NCBI GenBank assembly: GCA_003131585.1
Contig: PKVW01000014.1
Location: 1-64,000 of the forward strand
Length of the DNA stretch: 64,000 nt
Source of the DNA: Acidobacteriaceae bacterium
GTDB lineage: Bacteria; Acidobacteriota; Terriglobia; Terriglobales; Acidobacteriaceae
Direction of reading: 5' to 3'
Under the pieces are notes generated by a model. The model searched no databases and was not told the origin of the DNA. It saw only the letters and a program-made list of their open reading frames with translations. Positions 13,892-23,433 of this stretch are shown piece after piece (positions within the stretch are counted from its first letter, which is position 1; each line of letters starts with the position of its first letter). The position numbers and the translations under genes are program-made.

Positions 13892-15976
13892 ATGAATAGA
13901 ATTTTTCGCATTCTTCTAGCGTTCTCGTTCCTCGCAGCGGCCGCCGCCGCGCAAACCAACCCATCCCCGCCCGCGGACTCCAAAGCGGTTGCCTCCAAAC
14001 CGCCTCAGGCTTCGCCGCGCAAAGTGGATCGCGCCGCCGCTTACTACCACTACACCGTCGCGCACATGTACGAAGAGCAGGTCACGGTCTACGGACGCAG
14101 CGAGTTGGCGAATAAGGCCATGGAAGAGTACCGCCTCGCCATCGAGGCCGACCCGTCTTCCGAGTTCCTCACTTCCGGCCTCGCCGAGCTCTATGTGAAG
14201 ACCGGACGCATCCGCGATGCCGTGCTCCAGGCGCAGGACATCATCAAGCGCGACCCCAACAATCTGGAAGCCCGCAAGCTGCTGGGCCGCATTTATCTGC
14301 GGTCGCTGGGTGATATGCCGGGCAGCGGCAACGGCTCCGACAACGTGCTCAAGCTGGCCATCGAGCAGTACGAACAGATCGTCAAGATCGAACCCAACAA
14401 CCTTGACGACCACCTTCTGCTGGGTCGCCTCTACCGCCTGAACAATGACCTGCAGAAGGCGGAAAATGAACTCAAGACCGCGGTGAAGCTCGATCCCGAT
14501 TCGGAAGAAGCCGTCACCACTCTCTCCTTGCTTTACAGCGACGAAGGCGACACCTCTCACGCCCTGCAGGTGCTCAGTTCCGTGCCCGATACGGGGCGCT
14601 CCGCCAAGCTCTATGCCGCACTGGGCGCCACTTACGAGCAGCGCAAGGATTACAAGAGCGCGATCGACGCCTACAAACACGCCATCCAGTTGGATCGCGA
14701 CAATCTCGACGCCATTCGTGGCCTGGCGGAAAACCTCTTAAACGATGGCCAGATCGACGCCGCCCTCGATCAGTACAAAGTCATCGCCGACGCCAATCCC
14801 GAGGACGCGCAGACCTACCTCCGCATCTCCGAGATCTACCGCCGCCAGGGCAAGTACGACGAATCTCTGGAAAGCCTGAAGAAGGCCGAGGCCATGGTCC
14901 CCGACGCGCTCGAGGTTCCTTACAACATCGCGGTGGTTTACCAGGCCCAGGCGCGCTACGACGAAGCCGTGCAGCTCTTGCAGGATCTGCTGAAGAAAAC
15001 CGAGAAAGCCGACAACAGCTACTCTCAATCCGACCGCAACAATCGCGCCATATTTATCGAACGCCTCGGAATGGTGTACCGCGACCAGGAGAACTATGAG
15101 GCCGCGGTTGAAACCTTCCGCAAGATGATCCCGCTCGGGGACGACAACGCCCGCACCGGCTATCAGGACATCATCGACACCTACCGCGAAGCCAAGCAGT
15201 GGCCGCAAGCTACTGCCGCCGCCAAAGAAGCGGTGCAGAAACTACCCAACGACCGCGAACTGCGCATGGTGCTCGATGCTCAACTCGCCGACACCGGCGA
15301 TGTCGACAAACCTCTCGCCGACGTGCGCTCGCTGCTCAAAGGCACGCCGGAAGATCGCGAGGTCTATCTTCGGCTGGCCATCATGTACACGCGATTGAAG
15401 CGCTGGAGCGATGCCGAAGAGGCTCTCAAGAAGGCGGAGCAGCTTTCCACCAAGCCCGAGGATAAAGAATACGTCTTCTTCCTGCGCGGATCCACTTACG
15501 AGCGCGAAAGGAAATACGACGAGGCCGAAGCGGAATTTAAGAAAGTGCTCGCCGCCAATCCGCAGAGCGCCGCGACCCTCAACTATCTCGGCTACATGAA
15601 TGCCGATCGGGGCGTACAGCTCGAAGATTCGCTCAACTACCTCAAGCAGGCCGTGAGCCTGGAGCCTACCAACGGCGCCTATCTGGATTCCCTAGGATGG
15701 GCCTACTTCAAGCTCGGCAAGTACGACTCCGCTGAAGAGACCCTCGGCAAGGCGTCCCTGCGCATGGGTTCTGACCCAACGGTGCAGGATCACCTGGGAG
15801 ATCTCTACCAGAAGACCGGCCGCCTGAAGCTGGCCGCTGCCCATTGGGAGCGCGCCGTCGAAGAGTGGAACAAGACCGTGGCCGCGGAGGTTGACACTGA
15901 CCTGCTTGCCGCCACGCAGAAAAAACTTGACGCCGCCAAGGTGCGCCTGGCCAAGGAAGAATCGGGCAAGCAATAG
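13892..15976 (+). CDS. Exported TPR-repeat protein
   Basis: 694 aa. ATG 13892 gives a clean signal peptide (MNRIFRILLAFSFLAAAAAAQ); an earlier in-frame ATG at 13784 reads through repeated intergenic words and is unlikely. Nearly the whole mature protein consists of 34-residue TPRs (for example LAELYVKTGRIRDAVLQAQDIIKRDP, LLGRLYRLNNDLQKAENELKTAVKLDP), about 14 units, followed by a charged coil (AAEVDTDLLAATQKKLDAAKVRL). TPRs scaffold protein complexes; this one is probably periplasmic or outer-membrane associated. No enzymatic domain is seen. Confidence 0.88.
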   Translation: MNRIFRILLAFSFLAAAAAAQTNPSPPADSKAVASKPPQASPRKVDRAAAYYHYTVAHMYEEQVTVYGRSELANKAMEEYRLAIEADPSSEFLTSGLAELYVKTGRIRDAVLQAQDIIKRDPNNLEARKLLGRIYLRSLGDMPGSGNGSDNVLKLAIEQYEQIVKIEPNNLDDHLLLGRLYRLNNDLQKAENELKTAVKLDPDSEEAVTTLSLLYSDEGDTSHALQVLSSVPDTGRSAKLYAALGATYEQRKDYKSAIDAYKHAIQLDRDNLDAIRGLAENLLNDGQIDAALDQYKVIADANPEDAQTYLRISEIYRRQGKYDESLESLKKAEAMVPDALEVPYNIAVVYQAQARYDEAVQLLQDLLKKTEKADNSYSQSDRNNRAIFIERLGMVYRDQENYEAAVETFRKMIPLGDDNARTGYQDIIDTYREAKQWPQATAAAKEAVQKLPNDRELRMVLDAQLADTGDVDKPLADVRSLLKGTPEDREVYLRLAIMYTRLKRWSDAEEALKKAEQLSTKPEDKEYVFFLRGSTYERERKYDEAEAEFKKVLAANPQSAATLNYLGYMNADRGVQLEDSLNYLKQAVSLEPTNGAYLDSLGWAYFKLGKYDSAEETLGKASLRMGSDPTVQDHLGDLYQKTGRLKLAAAHWERAVEEWNKTVAAEVDTDLLAATQKKLDAAKVRLAKEESGKQ

Positions 15977-16083
15977 TCAGTACCGAATCCCGAGTACTGC
16001 GTACCGAGCAAAGCGATCCGGGCCGCCGCAGTAAGTGTTTATGCTTTTCACTCACAACTCGGTGCCAGGTACTCGGTACTGGC
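15977..16083. repeat. Inverted word repeat (TACTCGGTAC type)
   Basis: The left arm (15977-16008) contains GTACCGA, CGAGTAC and GTACCGAG. The right arm (16056-16082) contains CTCGGTGCC, TACTCGGTACTGG and is broadly the reverse complement. It fills most of the gap between the TPR gene and dgt. Confidence 0.7.
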
Positions 16084-16103
16084 AACTCTGTTAGACTTCC
16101 AGA

Positions 16104-17222
16104 ATGCTGGCCGGCTACGCGGTGCAGGTGGAGCATTCCCGCGGACGCCGCTTCCCTGAGCCGCCTCATCCCTACCGCAACGACTTTCAGCGCGACCGCG
16201 ATCGCGTCATCCACGCCCGCGCGTTTCGGCGTCTCGAAGACAAGACCCAGGTTTTCACCCGCCGCTATTCCGACCATTTCCGCAACCGGCTGACTCATAC
16301 CATCGAAGTAGCGCAGATCACGCGAACCGTCGCCGGAGCGCTCGGGCTCAACGTGGACCTGGCCGAAGCGCTGGCCCTGGTGCATGACCTCGGACACCCT
16401 CCGTTCGGCCACTCCGGGGAAAAAGCGCTCGATGCCGCCATGCGCACCCATGGCCTCCTCTTCGACCATAACCTGCACGCCTTGCGCATCGTGGAAGACT
16501 TCGAACAGCGCTACGCCGCGTTTCGCGGCTTGAACCTGACCTTCGAAGTGCGCGAGGGCATCATCAAGCATTCGCAGGACTACGACGGGGCGAAGCATCC
16601 TGAACTGGCGGAATATCTGCTCGACCAGCGGCCTCCGCTCGAAGCCCAGCTTATCGACCTGACCGATGAGATTGGCTACAACACCGCCGACTTGGACGAC
16701 GGCTACGAAGCCCATCTGCTGACGCTTGAACAAATTCGCGCCGGCGTGCCCGTCTTTGAACGCTTTTTCCGCGAGGTCGACCAGACTTATCCGGAAGCGC
16801 CCGACAAGCTGCAATTCAACGAGGCCCTCAAGGGCGTATTGAATCGTCTTGCTGGCGATCTGATCACCAACACACAGGCGCGGCTGCAGCGGACCGGGAT
16901 CCAAACTCTGGCCGATGTCCGTCTGCGCGAAGAGCGGTTGGCCGCATTCAGCCCCGAAGTGGAGGCAGAACGCAAGCAAATCAAAGACTTCCTCTACGAG
17001 AATCTCTATTACAGCCCGTCCCTGGCGGGAGAAAAAGACGATGCCGAACGCATTGTCGGCGAACTGTTCGCCTTCTGGATGAAGACCCCCTCAGCGCTAC
17101 CGCACAATTACCAGGAGAAAGCCGTGCAGGAGTCATTGCCGCGCGTGGTCTGCGACTACATCGCCGGCATGACGGATCACTTCATCATCGAACAGTACGA
17201 AAAGTATTGTGGCGGGAATTAA
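16104..17222 (+). CDS. dgt: Deoxyguanosinetriphosphate triphosphohydrolase-like protein
   Basis: 372 aa. HD-domain dNTPase that hydrolyses dNTPs to nucleoside plus triphosphate and so controls dNTP pools. HD-domain metal ligands: RLTHTIEVAQ (His), LALVHDLGHPPFGHSGE (His-Asp), and LTDEIGYNTADLDDG (Asp). The N-terminal RNDFQRDRDRVIHARAFRRLEDKTQVF motif is diagnostic of the dGTPase family. The length matches the short (type 2) Dgt group, and substrate preference among dNTPs cannot be told from sequence. Confidence 0.93.
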   Translation: MLAGYAVQVEHSRGRRFPEPPHPYRNDFQRDRDRVIHARAFRRLEDKTQVFTRRYSDHFRNRLTHTIEVAQITRTVAGALGLNVDLAEALALVHDLGHPPFGHSGEKALDAAMRTHGLLFDHNLHALRIVEDFEQRYAAFRGLNLTFEVREGIIKHSQDYDGAKHPELAEYLLDQRPPLEAQLIDLTDEIGYNTADLDDGYEAHLLTLEQIRAGVPVFERFFREVDQTYPEAPDKLQFNEALKGVLNRLAGDLITNTQARLQRTGIQTLADVRLREERLAAFSPEVEAERKQIKDFLYENLYYSPSLAGEKDDAERIVGELFAFWMKTPSALPHNYQEKAVQESLPRVVCDYIAGMTDHFIIEQYEKYCGGN

Positions 17223-17242
17223 TGCATCGGCCCGCGGAATCC

Positions 17243-18811
17243 TCACTTCCCCGCCACCGCCGCCACCACATCGAACAAAATCCTCGGCCCGCGCCGCACC
17301 TCCTCCACGCGAATCCGTTCGTCGTTGCCGTGCTCAGTGTTGCCTTCTTCTTCGGTGGCCGTGTACGGACTGAAACCGTAGGCATTAATACCTAGCGGCC
17401 GGTAGCGCTGATTCTCGGTGTAGCCGCTCGTGATGTGCGGCACCACCGGAGTGCCGGGGAAATACTTTGCGGAGACCTTGTGGATGGCATCGTATAGCGC
17501 GGTATGGGTGGGCGAGTAGTTGGCCTCGCGGAACTCCGCATTCAGCGGTTCGATGGTGACGTTCGGATCATCCACGACTTGCCGGATCTGCTCCAGCAAC
17601 GCCTTCGGATCTCCTCCCGGTAGAATCCGCACATCCAGATTCGCCCACGCTTCCGGCGGGATCACGTTCGTTTGTTCGGACCCACCCATCATGGTGAGCG
17701 AAATGGTGTCGCGCAGCAGGAAATTCAGCGACTCGTCTTTCTCCACATCCTGCTGAAACTTCTTGTCTTCGATGGCGTTGCGGATGTCGCGATACTCTCG
17801 CGCCTGCTCCGGCGGCTCGTAGGGCGCCATGTCGCGCAGAAACTCCTCGACCACCGGCAGCACTTTCAGCGGCGTCCGGTAGGCCAGGATGCGGTCCAGG
17901 GCGCGGACCAGGCGATTCGGCGCCGAATCCAGGATCGGCCGGGACGCATGCCCCGGACGCCCGTGAGCCACCACGTGCAACCAGAACGTCGTCTTCTCGC
18001 CCACATCCACGCCCACGTATTTCACCGCGCCGTTTTCCAGCAGGTTCTCCCCACCTTCGTTGATCAGAAACTCCGCGTTCCCCAGCAAATCCCGCTGGTG
18101 AGCGATGAACCAGTCGGTGCCGGTGCCGTCGGCTTCTTCGTCGGCGACGGCCAGGAAAATCACATCGCGATCGAGCTCGACCCTCTCGCGGCGCAGCATG
18201 ACCATCACGAGCAGTTGCGCCAGTCCTTCGTCTTTCATGTCCTGCGCTCCCCGGCCCCAGAGGAAACCGTCTTTGATCTCGCCGCTGAATGGCGGGACTT
18301 TCCAATGCGCCGCGTCGCTGGTGACGACGTCCATATGGTTCAGCAGGATGATCGGCCGCTGGGCTTGCGCCGTGGTATGCGGCAGGCGCGCCCAAAGGTC
18401 GCCGCGTCCGGGCGCGTATTCGAAGGCGCGATTCTCGATGCCTTCCTGATCGAGAATCTTCTTGTAGAAAGAAACGGCGAGCATCTCATGGCCCGGAGGG
18501 TTGGTGGTATCGATGCGCAAATACCGCTGCATCCACGCCAGAGCGAGATCGGAATACTTCCGCAAGCGAGCCGCGGGAATGCGGTAGGAAGTCATCGCAG
18601 GCCCCGGTTCTTCCGGCGGAGCGGCGGGCTCGGCGGAAAGAGGTTCGGGTTCAGCGGAACGAGGTTCGGCGGAAGCTTGACCCGCCGCGCTCAACAGCGA
18701 CGCCGCCACCACCGCCAGCATGACGACTCGCCGCCCAAGTCGCGCCCTCCATACTGCTGCACACAACATTCCTAGCCGACAGCACCCATTTTCCAGACTT
18801 GTTGACCCCAA
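17243..18811 (-). CDS. Exported M20-family zinc peptidase
   Basis: 522 aa from a TTG at 18811, chosen because GGGAGG (18823-18818) lies 6 bases upstream; GTG 18841 and ATG 18769 are alternatives. The leader RRVVMLAVVAASLLSAAGQASA is a Sec signal. A short SAEP-rich repeat linker follows. Zinc ligands and catalytic residues: LLNHMDVV (His, Asp), GRGAQDMKDEG (Asp), ADEEADGTG (Glu-Glu), and the late EHGNDERI His. The dimerisation insert is present (VVAHGRPGHAS). It is probably a periplasmic carboxypeptidase or dipeptidase; the substrate is unknown. It faces dgt tail-to-tail. Confidence 0.88.
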   Translation of the reverse strand: MGSTSLENGCCRLGMLCAAVWRARLGRRVVMLAVVAASLLSAAGQASAEPRSAEPEPLSAEPAAPPEEPGPAMTSYRIPAARLRKYSDLALAWMQRYLRIDTTNPPGHEMLAVSFYKKILDQEGIENRAFEYAPGRGDLWARLPHTTAQAQRPIILLNHMDVVTSDAAHWKVPPFSGEIKDGFLWGRGAQDMKDEGLAQLLVMVMLRRERVELDRDVIFLAVADEEADGTGTDWFIAHQRDLLGNAEFLINEGGENLLENGAVKYVGVDVGEKTTFWLHVVAHGRPGHASRPILDSAPNRLVRALDRILAYRTPLKVLPVVEEFLRDMAPYEPPEQAREYRDIRNAIEDKKFQQDVEKDESLNFLLRDTISLTMMGGSEQTNVIPPEAWANLDVRILPGGDPKALLEQIRQVVDDPNVTIEPLNAEFREANYSPTHTALYDAIHKVSAKYFPGTPVVPHITSGYTENQRYRPLGINAYGFSPYTATEEEGNTEHGNDERIRVEEVRRGPRILFDVVAAVAGK

Positions 18812-18916
18812 AGTTGTCCTCCCGACAGTCGCCGAATGCACGCAGTTTTTATATCAGGTTCGCCAAATTTACCCTGCCCGGAACCGCCGGAACTGTCCTT
18901 CCCAGCGGGGCAGCGG

Positions 18917-18922
18917 TATAAT
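18917..18922 (+). promoter_or_regulatory. -10 box of the OmpA-family gene
   Basis: A perfect TATAAT at 18917-18922, with only a weak -35 (TGTCCT, 18894-18899) 17 bases upstream. Transcription from here would give a leader of about 235 bases before ATG 19167. Confidence 0.5.
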
Positions 18923-18928
18923 GTCTTA

Positions 18929-19166
18929 GATATCAAGGATTTAGCTCCTCAACCCGGAAGACTGTTTTGGCATCACACCTGTAATAGAGAATGCTAGGCA
19001 GCCCGGGAATTGGGGGTGCGCGATTTTGAGATTTTCGGTTGTGCGTTGCGTCAGCGCATAACCCGATAAGTTTTTAGGGGACGCAATTAAAATCACGCAA
19101 CACGCCCGTTTCGGCGTGCTGGAGTGGAGCCCCCAAACGCTCCCCCAACTTGGAGGAAGTTCCTTT
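18929..19166 (+). promoter_or_regulatory. Long structured 5' leader of the OmpA-family gene
   Basis: About 238 bases with no gene. A stem CACGCC-CGTTTC-GGCGTG lies near 19103-19120. AACTT (19147-19151) and AAGTT (19157-19161) flank GGAGG (19152-19156), so the Shine-Dalgarno sits exactly in a five-base hairpin loop. No known riboswitch was recognised. Confidence 0.45.
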
Positions 19167-20057
19167 ATGAAAAGCCGCATTCTCGTTACTTTGCCCCTGG
19201 CCGCAGTCCTCGCATTCCCAGCCTTGGCGCAAACTTCGTCTTCATCGTACCAAGATCAGTCCAACCCGCCAGCCACGTCGCAACCGGCCCAGTCGATGTC
19301 GATGGAGACCGGCACTGGCAAGCAGCCTCTGCAAGCGCCAGCCCGCGAGGGTTTCTGGGGCCGCGTGAACCCATTCGCCCGCAAGAACTATGTGAAGCGG
19401 CAGACCGATCCCATCCGCGACCGCGTCAATGAGTTGGACGATTTGACCGCATCCAACGGCAAGTCGATCAAGGACACCGATTCACGCGCGCAGGCTGGTA
19501 TCAAGCTGGCCTCGGACAAAGCCAATGAGGCCGATCAGCACGCTATTGATGCCGGCAACAAGGCCACCATGGCGCAGCAAAGCGCGCAGCAGGCTAGCAC
19601 CCGCATTCAGACGGTAGAAACGGTGGTTGGCAACATCGACCAGTACAAAGCGTCGAACCAGACCGAAATCCGCTTCAAGCCCGGCCAGACGGTGTTGAGC
19701 AAGAACGCCAAAGACGCTCTCGACGAAATGGCGAATACGGTGAAGGGTCAGCGCGGCTACATCATCGAAGTGCAGGGCTTCTCTTCCGGCAAGGCCCAGA
19801 TGGCGATCTCAAACTCGCAGAAGATGGCCGAGTCGGTGGTTCGCTACATGGTGCTCAACCATGAGATTCCCGTCTACCGCATTTACCTCGTCGGCATGGG
19901 CAATGCCCCGGTCGCGGGTACTGAAGAGAATGCGAAAACCAAGCGCATCAGCGGCGGTCGCGTTGAAATCAGCCTGCTGAAGAACGATCTGGAGCAGCTC
20001 TCCAGTAATTCTCCGGCTCCAGTGACCAGCGCGGACCAGCAGCAGCAACCGAAGTAG
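19167..20057 (+). CDS. OmpA-family peptidoglycan-binding protein
   Basis: 296 aa. ATG 19167 yields a signal peptide (MKSRILVTLPLAAVLAFPALAQ); GGAGG lies 10 bases upstream. A Ser/Gln-rich linker and a helical alanine-rich region (KLASDKANEADQHAIDAGNKATMAQQSAQQAS, reminiscent of Lpp-like coils) precede the OmpA C-terminal domain (~165-280): IRFKPGQTVLSKNAKDALDEMA, EVQGFSSGKAQMAISNSQKMAESVVRYMV, and YLVGMGNAPV...KRISGGRVEISLL. The protein would tether the outer membrane to peptidoglycan. The usual NxGR Arg region is degenerate (SGGRV). A strong terminator follows. Confidence 0.85.
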   Translation: MKSRILVTLPLAAVLAFPALAQTSSSSYQDQSNPPATSQPAQSMSMETGTGKQPLQAPAREGFWGRVNPFARKNYVKRQTDPIRDRVNELDDLTASNGKSIKDTDSRAQAGIKLASDKANEADQHAIDAGNKATMAQQSAQQASTRIQTVETVVGNIDQYKASNQTEIRFKPGQTVLSKNAKDALDEMANTVKGQRGYIIEVQGFSSGKAQMAISNSQKMAESVVRYMVLNHEIPVYRIYLVGMGNAPVAGTEENAKTKRISGGRVEISLLKNDLEQLSSNSPAPVTSADQQQQPK

Positions 20058-20114
20058 CCGGAATCAACCCAGTTTGGGACCCAAGGGCGCCTCGCCCGAG
20101 TCCCTCCCCCAGGG

Positions 20115-20150
20115 AAAGCCCCTCGCGCAAGCGAGGGGCTTTCTCGTTTA
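20115..20150 (+). terminator. Strong rho-independent terminator
   Basis: AAAGCCCCTCGC (20115-20126), loop GCAA, GCGAGGGGCTTT (20131-20142), then CTCGTTT. The 12-bp stem is perfect, with a GNRA tetraloop. It lies 58 bases after the OmpA-family stop. The flanking A/T symmetry lets it work in both directions, so it may also end the sigma-54-activator transcript. Confidence 0.9.
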
Positions 20151-20208
20151 GGCGGAATCAGACTCGGGTTGCCGCCGGGCGCATAAAGGCCAATACCAGC
20201 TTCATGGG

Positions 20209-20337
20209 CTAGCCAGGATGGTGGTGGAAGTAAAGCAGCAACATGTGAGCCACAAAACCAACAACAAACCAAGCTGCCGCCTCCAGTATCCGCTTGAACC
20301 GTGGTGTCATGAGGAAAGAATATCCTTCATTACGCAT
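20209..20337 (-). CDS. Possible small membrane protein, 42 aa
   Basis: A short frame 17 bases downstream of the sigma-54 activator on the same strand. The protein starts MRNEGYSFLMTPRFKRIL, then has one hydrophobic helix (EAAAWFVVGFVAHMLLLYF) and ends HHHPG. An internal ATG at 20310 would give 33 aa. The basic segment before the helix and its placement between a gene and a terminator support a real small membrane protein, but no clear ribosome binding site is seen. Confidence 0.35.
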   Translation of the reverse strand: MRNEGYSFLMTPRFKRILEAAAWFVVGFVAHMLLLYFHHHPG

Positions 20338-20354
20338 CCGTGCCAGGTGCGCAA

Positions 20355-23081
20355 TCATGGGCCTCCAGCGCGATACTGTCCTGGTTTGATGCCGAGCTGG
20401 TCAAGCTTGGACTGGAGAGTGGTACGTTTCAAGCCGAGGCGCGCGGCGGCGCCGTCGGGTCCTCCGAGCCGGCCGTGACACTCCCGAAGAGCGCGAAGAA
20501 TGCGTTCCCGTTCCCGGTCGCGGAGATTATCGTTATTGCCGCCGTGGCCCTCGTCCACGGCCGTGTGAAATTCGGAGAGCGGCGCCTGCAAAACCGAACC
20601 CGGAGTAAGAATGACCGAGCGTTCCACGAAATTCTCCAGTTCGCGGATGTTGCCCGGCCACTCCCACCGCACCAGCATTTCCATGGTTTTTGACGGGATG
20701 CTGGTGATGGACTTTTTCATTTGATTGGCGAACTTGCGGACGAAGTGCTCAATGAGTGGCCGGATGTCCTCGCGCCGCTCGCGCAAAGGCGGTATGAGGA
20801 TGGGGAACACATTCAAGCGGTAGTACAAGTCGCTGCGAAACTCGCGCGCCTTCACGCTCTGCAGCAGGTCCCGGTTGGTAGCCGCCAGCAGACGAAAATT
20901 GACCTTCAAGGTCTGAGTGCCGCCAAGCCGTTCGAACTCCATATCTTGCAGCACTCGCAGCAGCTTGGGCTGCAGGCTCAGCGGAATCTCTCCGACTTCA
21001 TCCAGAAAAAGCGTGCCCCGGTCAGCCAGCTCCAGGCGGCCGAGTTTCCTTGCAACCGCGCCGGTGAAGGCTCCTTTCTCGTGGCCAAACAACTCGCTTT
21101 CCAGCAAGCCTGAGGGGATGGCGGCGCAGTTCAGCTTGATGAAACTATTGCCCTCCCGGTGGCTCATGCGGTGGAGGGCGCGCGCCACCAACTCCTTGCC
21201 GGTGCCGGTTTCTCCCAGCAGCAGCACGGTAGCGTCGCTGGGAGCGACCTTGGCCACCTTTTCCATGACCTCTTTCAAAGCACTGCTGCGCCCGATGATT
21301 TCCGCGAACCCCAGTTCGCTGTCGATGGCTTGCTCCAGGTAAAGCTTTTCTTCCGCCAGCTTCTCCTTAGCCAGCCGGAGTTCTTCCGTGACCTGTTGCA
21401 GTTGGGCTACATTCTGGCGCAAGGCTTCTTCCGCATTCCGGCGGCCTTCCTCCGACTTCACAGTCTCGGTGACGTCCCGTTGAATGCCCCAGGTGCGCAC
21501 CAGCATTCCATTCTCCACGATGCCGATCATGCTATTGAGGAAGACCTTGGGATTGCCGTGAATATCGACTTCGTGAGATTCCCGATCCAACACCCGAAAG
21601 CCGGAGCGGATGTAGTGCCGGGTAAGCTCGACGTTGTGCGGATCCTCGGGCGGCAGCATTTCCGTCAGACGCTTGCCGACGAAGTCTTGCCCGGACGTCA
21701 AACCGTACATCTTTGCTATAGCGTCGTTACATTCCGCCATGTAGGAGTCGTGGAGAACGTGATGAACCAGCTCGTCTTCCGGAAGATTAATGGGAATGGG
21801 GGCGTCCAGATCCTGCCGGAAAATGCCCTCCGACACCTGGGCGACGAACATTCGGTAATTCTCTTCACTGCGCCGCAAGGCTTCCTCCGCCTGCTTGCGC
21901 TCGGTGATGTCTTGCACGACAGCGGCGATTCGATCGACGCCCTTGAGACCCTCGATCGGGAAGTACGACAACAGGATGTCTCTTTCGCCCAGCTTGGGAT
22001 ATGTGTACATCATCTGGTATTGGACGACATTGCCCTGAAAACACTCATCCATCTTTTGCTTGATCAGCTCCAGGGTGGCCTCGGCCTTTCCTTCCGCGTT
22101 CAATTGCTCTAAGACGCTGCGCCCGATGATCTGCTCCTTCTCCAAACACCGATTCTTTAGGAACGCACGATTGGCGATCACGTAGCGATATTCCCGGTCC
22201 ACCACAACAATCATCTCTTCTAAGCCTTCCACGACCCTTTCGTATTCCCGCAGCCTTTCCTCAGACCGCCTGCGTTCGGTGATGTCGTGCAGCGTTACGA
22301 TGACTCCCGCGATCTCTGCCTGCGAGTTGCGAAGCGGCCCCTTGCGGCTGGAAATCCATCGTTGGTTGTCTCCGGCACAAGGAAGCTTCTCGTCGGGTAA
22401 GGTAATCGTCTCCCCTTGCAACGCCCGTTTCAGGGCTGACTCCGGATCGTGGCCCTTCACCTTAGGAATCAGTTCCTCGTACGGCTTGCCGAGGGCGGCG
22501 CAGGCGGGAATCCCAGTCATCTTCTCCATGAACGGATTCCAAGCCAGGCAACGCAGGTTGCGGTCGTAGACCGCGACCCCTTCAGTGGTGCTGTCAATGA
22601 TCTGACGGTTGAGTTCGCTGGCCTCGCGCAGCAGTTTTTCCGTGCGTTTTTGTTCGGTGACGTCGTGGGCCATGCCTCGCACAATCGGCGACGCCACTCC
22701 TTCGCTACGCAGTGTATTGTGATATTCCCAGATTCTGCGTTCGCCCGACCGCGTCATCACAGCCATCAAGCCGCGCGACTCTCCAACGCGCGCAATCTGG
22801 CTCAGGTAGGCATCAAACTGGGGTCGAAACTCGGGAGCGACAATCTCCCGCATGGAAACCTGCAGGAGTTCTTCAACGCTATAGCCCAAGACGCGTGCCG
22901 GGGCGGGATTCACCGACAGCAGCCGGCCTTGCAGATCGTGGATGCACAGCAGGTCCTGGCTGTGTTCGACGAGGTCTTGATACCAGTCTTCGTTTTCGTG
23001 GAGAGCCCGCCGGATGGGGTCCGACTCGGCCGGCGCTACTTCCGGAACGCGACGCTTCTCTGGCCCAGGGTGCAATTCCAT
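20355..23081 (-). CDS. Sigma-54-dependent regulator with four PAS domains
   Basis: 908 aa. Four PAS modules occupy about 30-150, 155-275, 280-400 and 405-545 (repeated DVTEQKR/DITERRR/DITERKQ/DVTETVK ends). A coiled segment leads to the AAA+ domain (~595-830) with Walker A GETGTGKE, the sigma-54 contact loop GAFTGA, Walker [10 protein letters not shown] and [11 protein letters not shown] Fis-type HTH closes the protein ([23 protein letters not shown]). No receiver domain, so the signal is sensed directly, probably through PAS ligands or redox. Start ATG 23081 follows AGGGAG. Targets unknown; the divergent TPR gene is a candidate. Confidence 0.93.
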   Translation of the reverse strand: MELHPGPEKRRVPEVAPAESDPIRRALHENEDWYQDLVEHSQDLLCIHDLQGRLLSVNPAPARVLGYSVEELLQVSMREIVAPEFRPQFDAYLSQIARVGESRGLMAVMTRSGERRIWEYHNTLRSEGVASPIVRGMAHDVTEQKRTEKLLREASELNRQIIDSTTEGVAVYDRNLRCLAWNPFMEKMTGIPACAALGKPYEELIPKVKGHDPESALKRALQGETITLPDEKLPCAGDNQRWISSRKGPLRNSQAEIAGVIVTLHDITERRRSEERLREYERVVEGLEEMIVVVDREYRYVIANRAFLKNRCLEKEQIIGRSVLEQLNAEGKAEATLELIKQKMDECFQGNVVQYQMMYTYPKLGERDILLSYFPIEGLKGVDRIAAVVQDITERKQAEEALRRSEENYRMFVAQVSEGIFRQDLDAPIPINLPEDELVHHVLHDSYMAECNDAIAKMYGLTSGQDFVGKRLTEMLPPEDPHNVELTRHYIRSGFRVLDRESHEVDIHGNPKVFLNSMIGIVENGMLVRTWGIQRDVTETVKSEEGRRNAEEALRQNVAQLQQVTEELRLAKEKLAEEKLYLEQAIDSELGFAEIIGRSSALKEVMEKVAKVAPSDATVLLLGETGTGKELVARALHRMSHREGNSFIKLNCAAIPSGLLESELFGHEKGAFTGAVARKLGRLELADRGTLFLDEVGEIPLSLQPKLLRVLQDMEFERLGGTQTLKVNFRLLAATNRDLLQSVKAREFRSDLYYRLNVFPILIPPLRERREDIRPLIEHFVRKFANQMKKSITSIPSKTMEMLVRWEWPGNIRELENFVERSVILTPGSVLQAPLSEFHTAVDEGHGGNNDNLRDRERERILRALRECHGRLGGPDGAAARLGLKRTTLQSKLDQLGIKPGQYRAGGP

Positions 23082-23433
23082 GGCTACTCCCTGCGGGCTG
23101 GGTAAAGTTATTTGTTTGCGCGGATTCTATCCAGTGCTTTGCCAGAAGGATGGAAGGCACGCCCCAGTGGCCCATGACGCGACCCAGACCCGATTGCGGC
23201 GAAGTGTAGCAGAAGTCCGCCGCAATTGCACAACGTTTGTCGCGCAGTTGGCGGGACAAACATTCCTTGCCTGGTCCGGATTGCCGCGGCGAATCGCCCC
23301 TGGTTAAAATTCAGGCGTTGGCACAAACTAGTGGTGCTTCAGCTTCTAGCCATCAAACGTGTGGTTTCATCCCAGCCCTGTCGTTTGACCCCTGCTTCCG
23401 GCGCGGCTAAACTCGCTTCTCAGTGAGGTTCCT
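23082..23433. other. Divergent intergenic region
   Basis: 352 bases between the divergent sigma-54 activator and the TPR gene. Contains a 27-base dyad (23235-23261) and a possible -10 TAAAAT at 23305-23310 for the TPR gene. I could not find a convincing -24/-12 (TGGCAC-N5-TTGC) promoter. Confidence 0.45.
23235..23261. promoter_or_regulatory. 27-base dyad, candidate operator
   Basis: GTTTGTC (23235-23241) and GACAAAC (23255-23261) are perfect inverted arms; the 13 bases between add a CGC/GCG pairing. The size and symmetry suit a dimeric regulator between two divergent genes. Confidence 0.45.

Noticed and set aside
15708-16979. A 423-codon minus-strand frame across the TPR gene end and dgt.
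   Set aside because: Antisense to two well-supported genes, and it crosses a repeat-filled gap.
23323-23342. TGGCAC at about 23322 considered as a sigma-54 (-24/-12) promoter.
   Set aside because: The -12 element TTGC is not found at the required five-base spacing.
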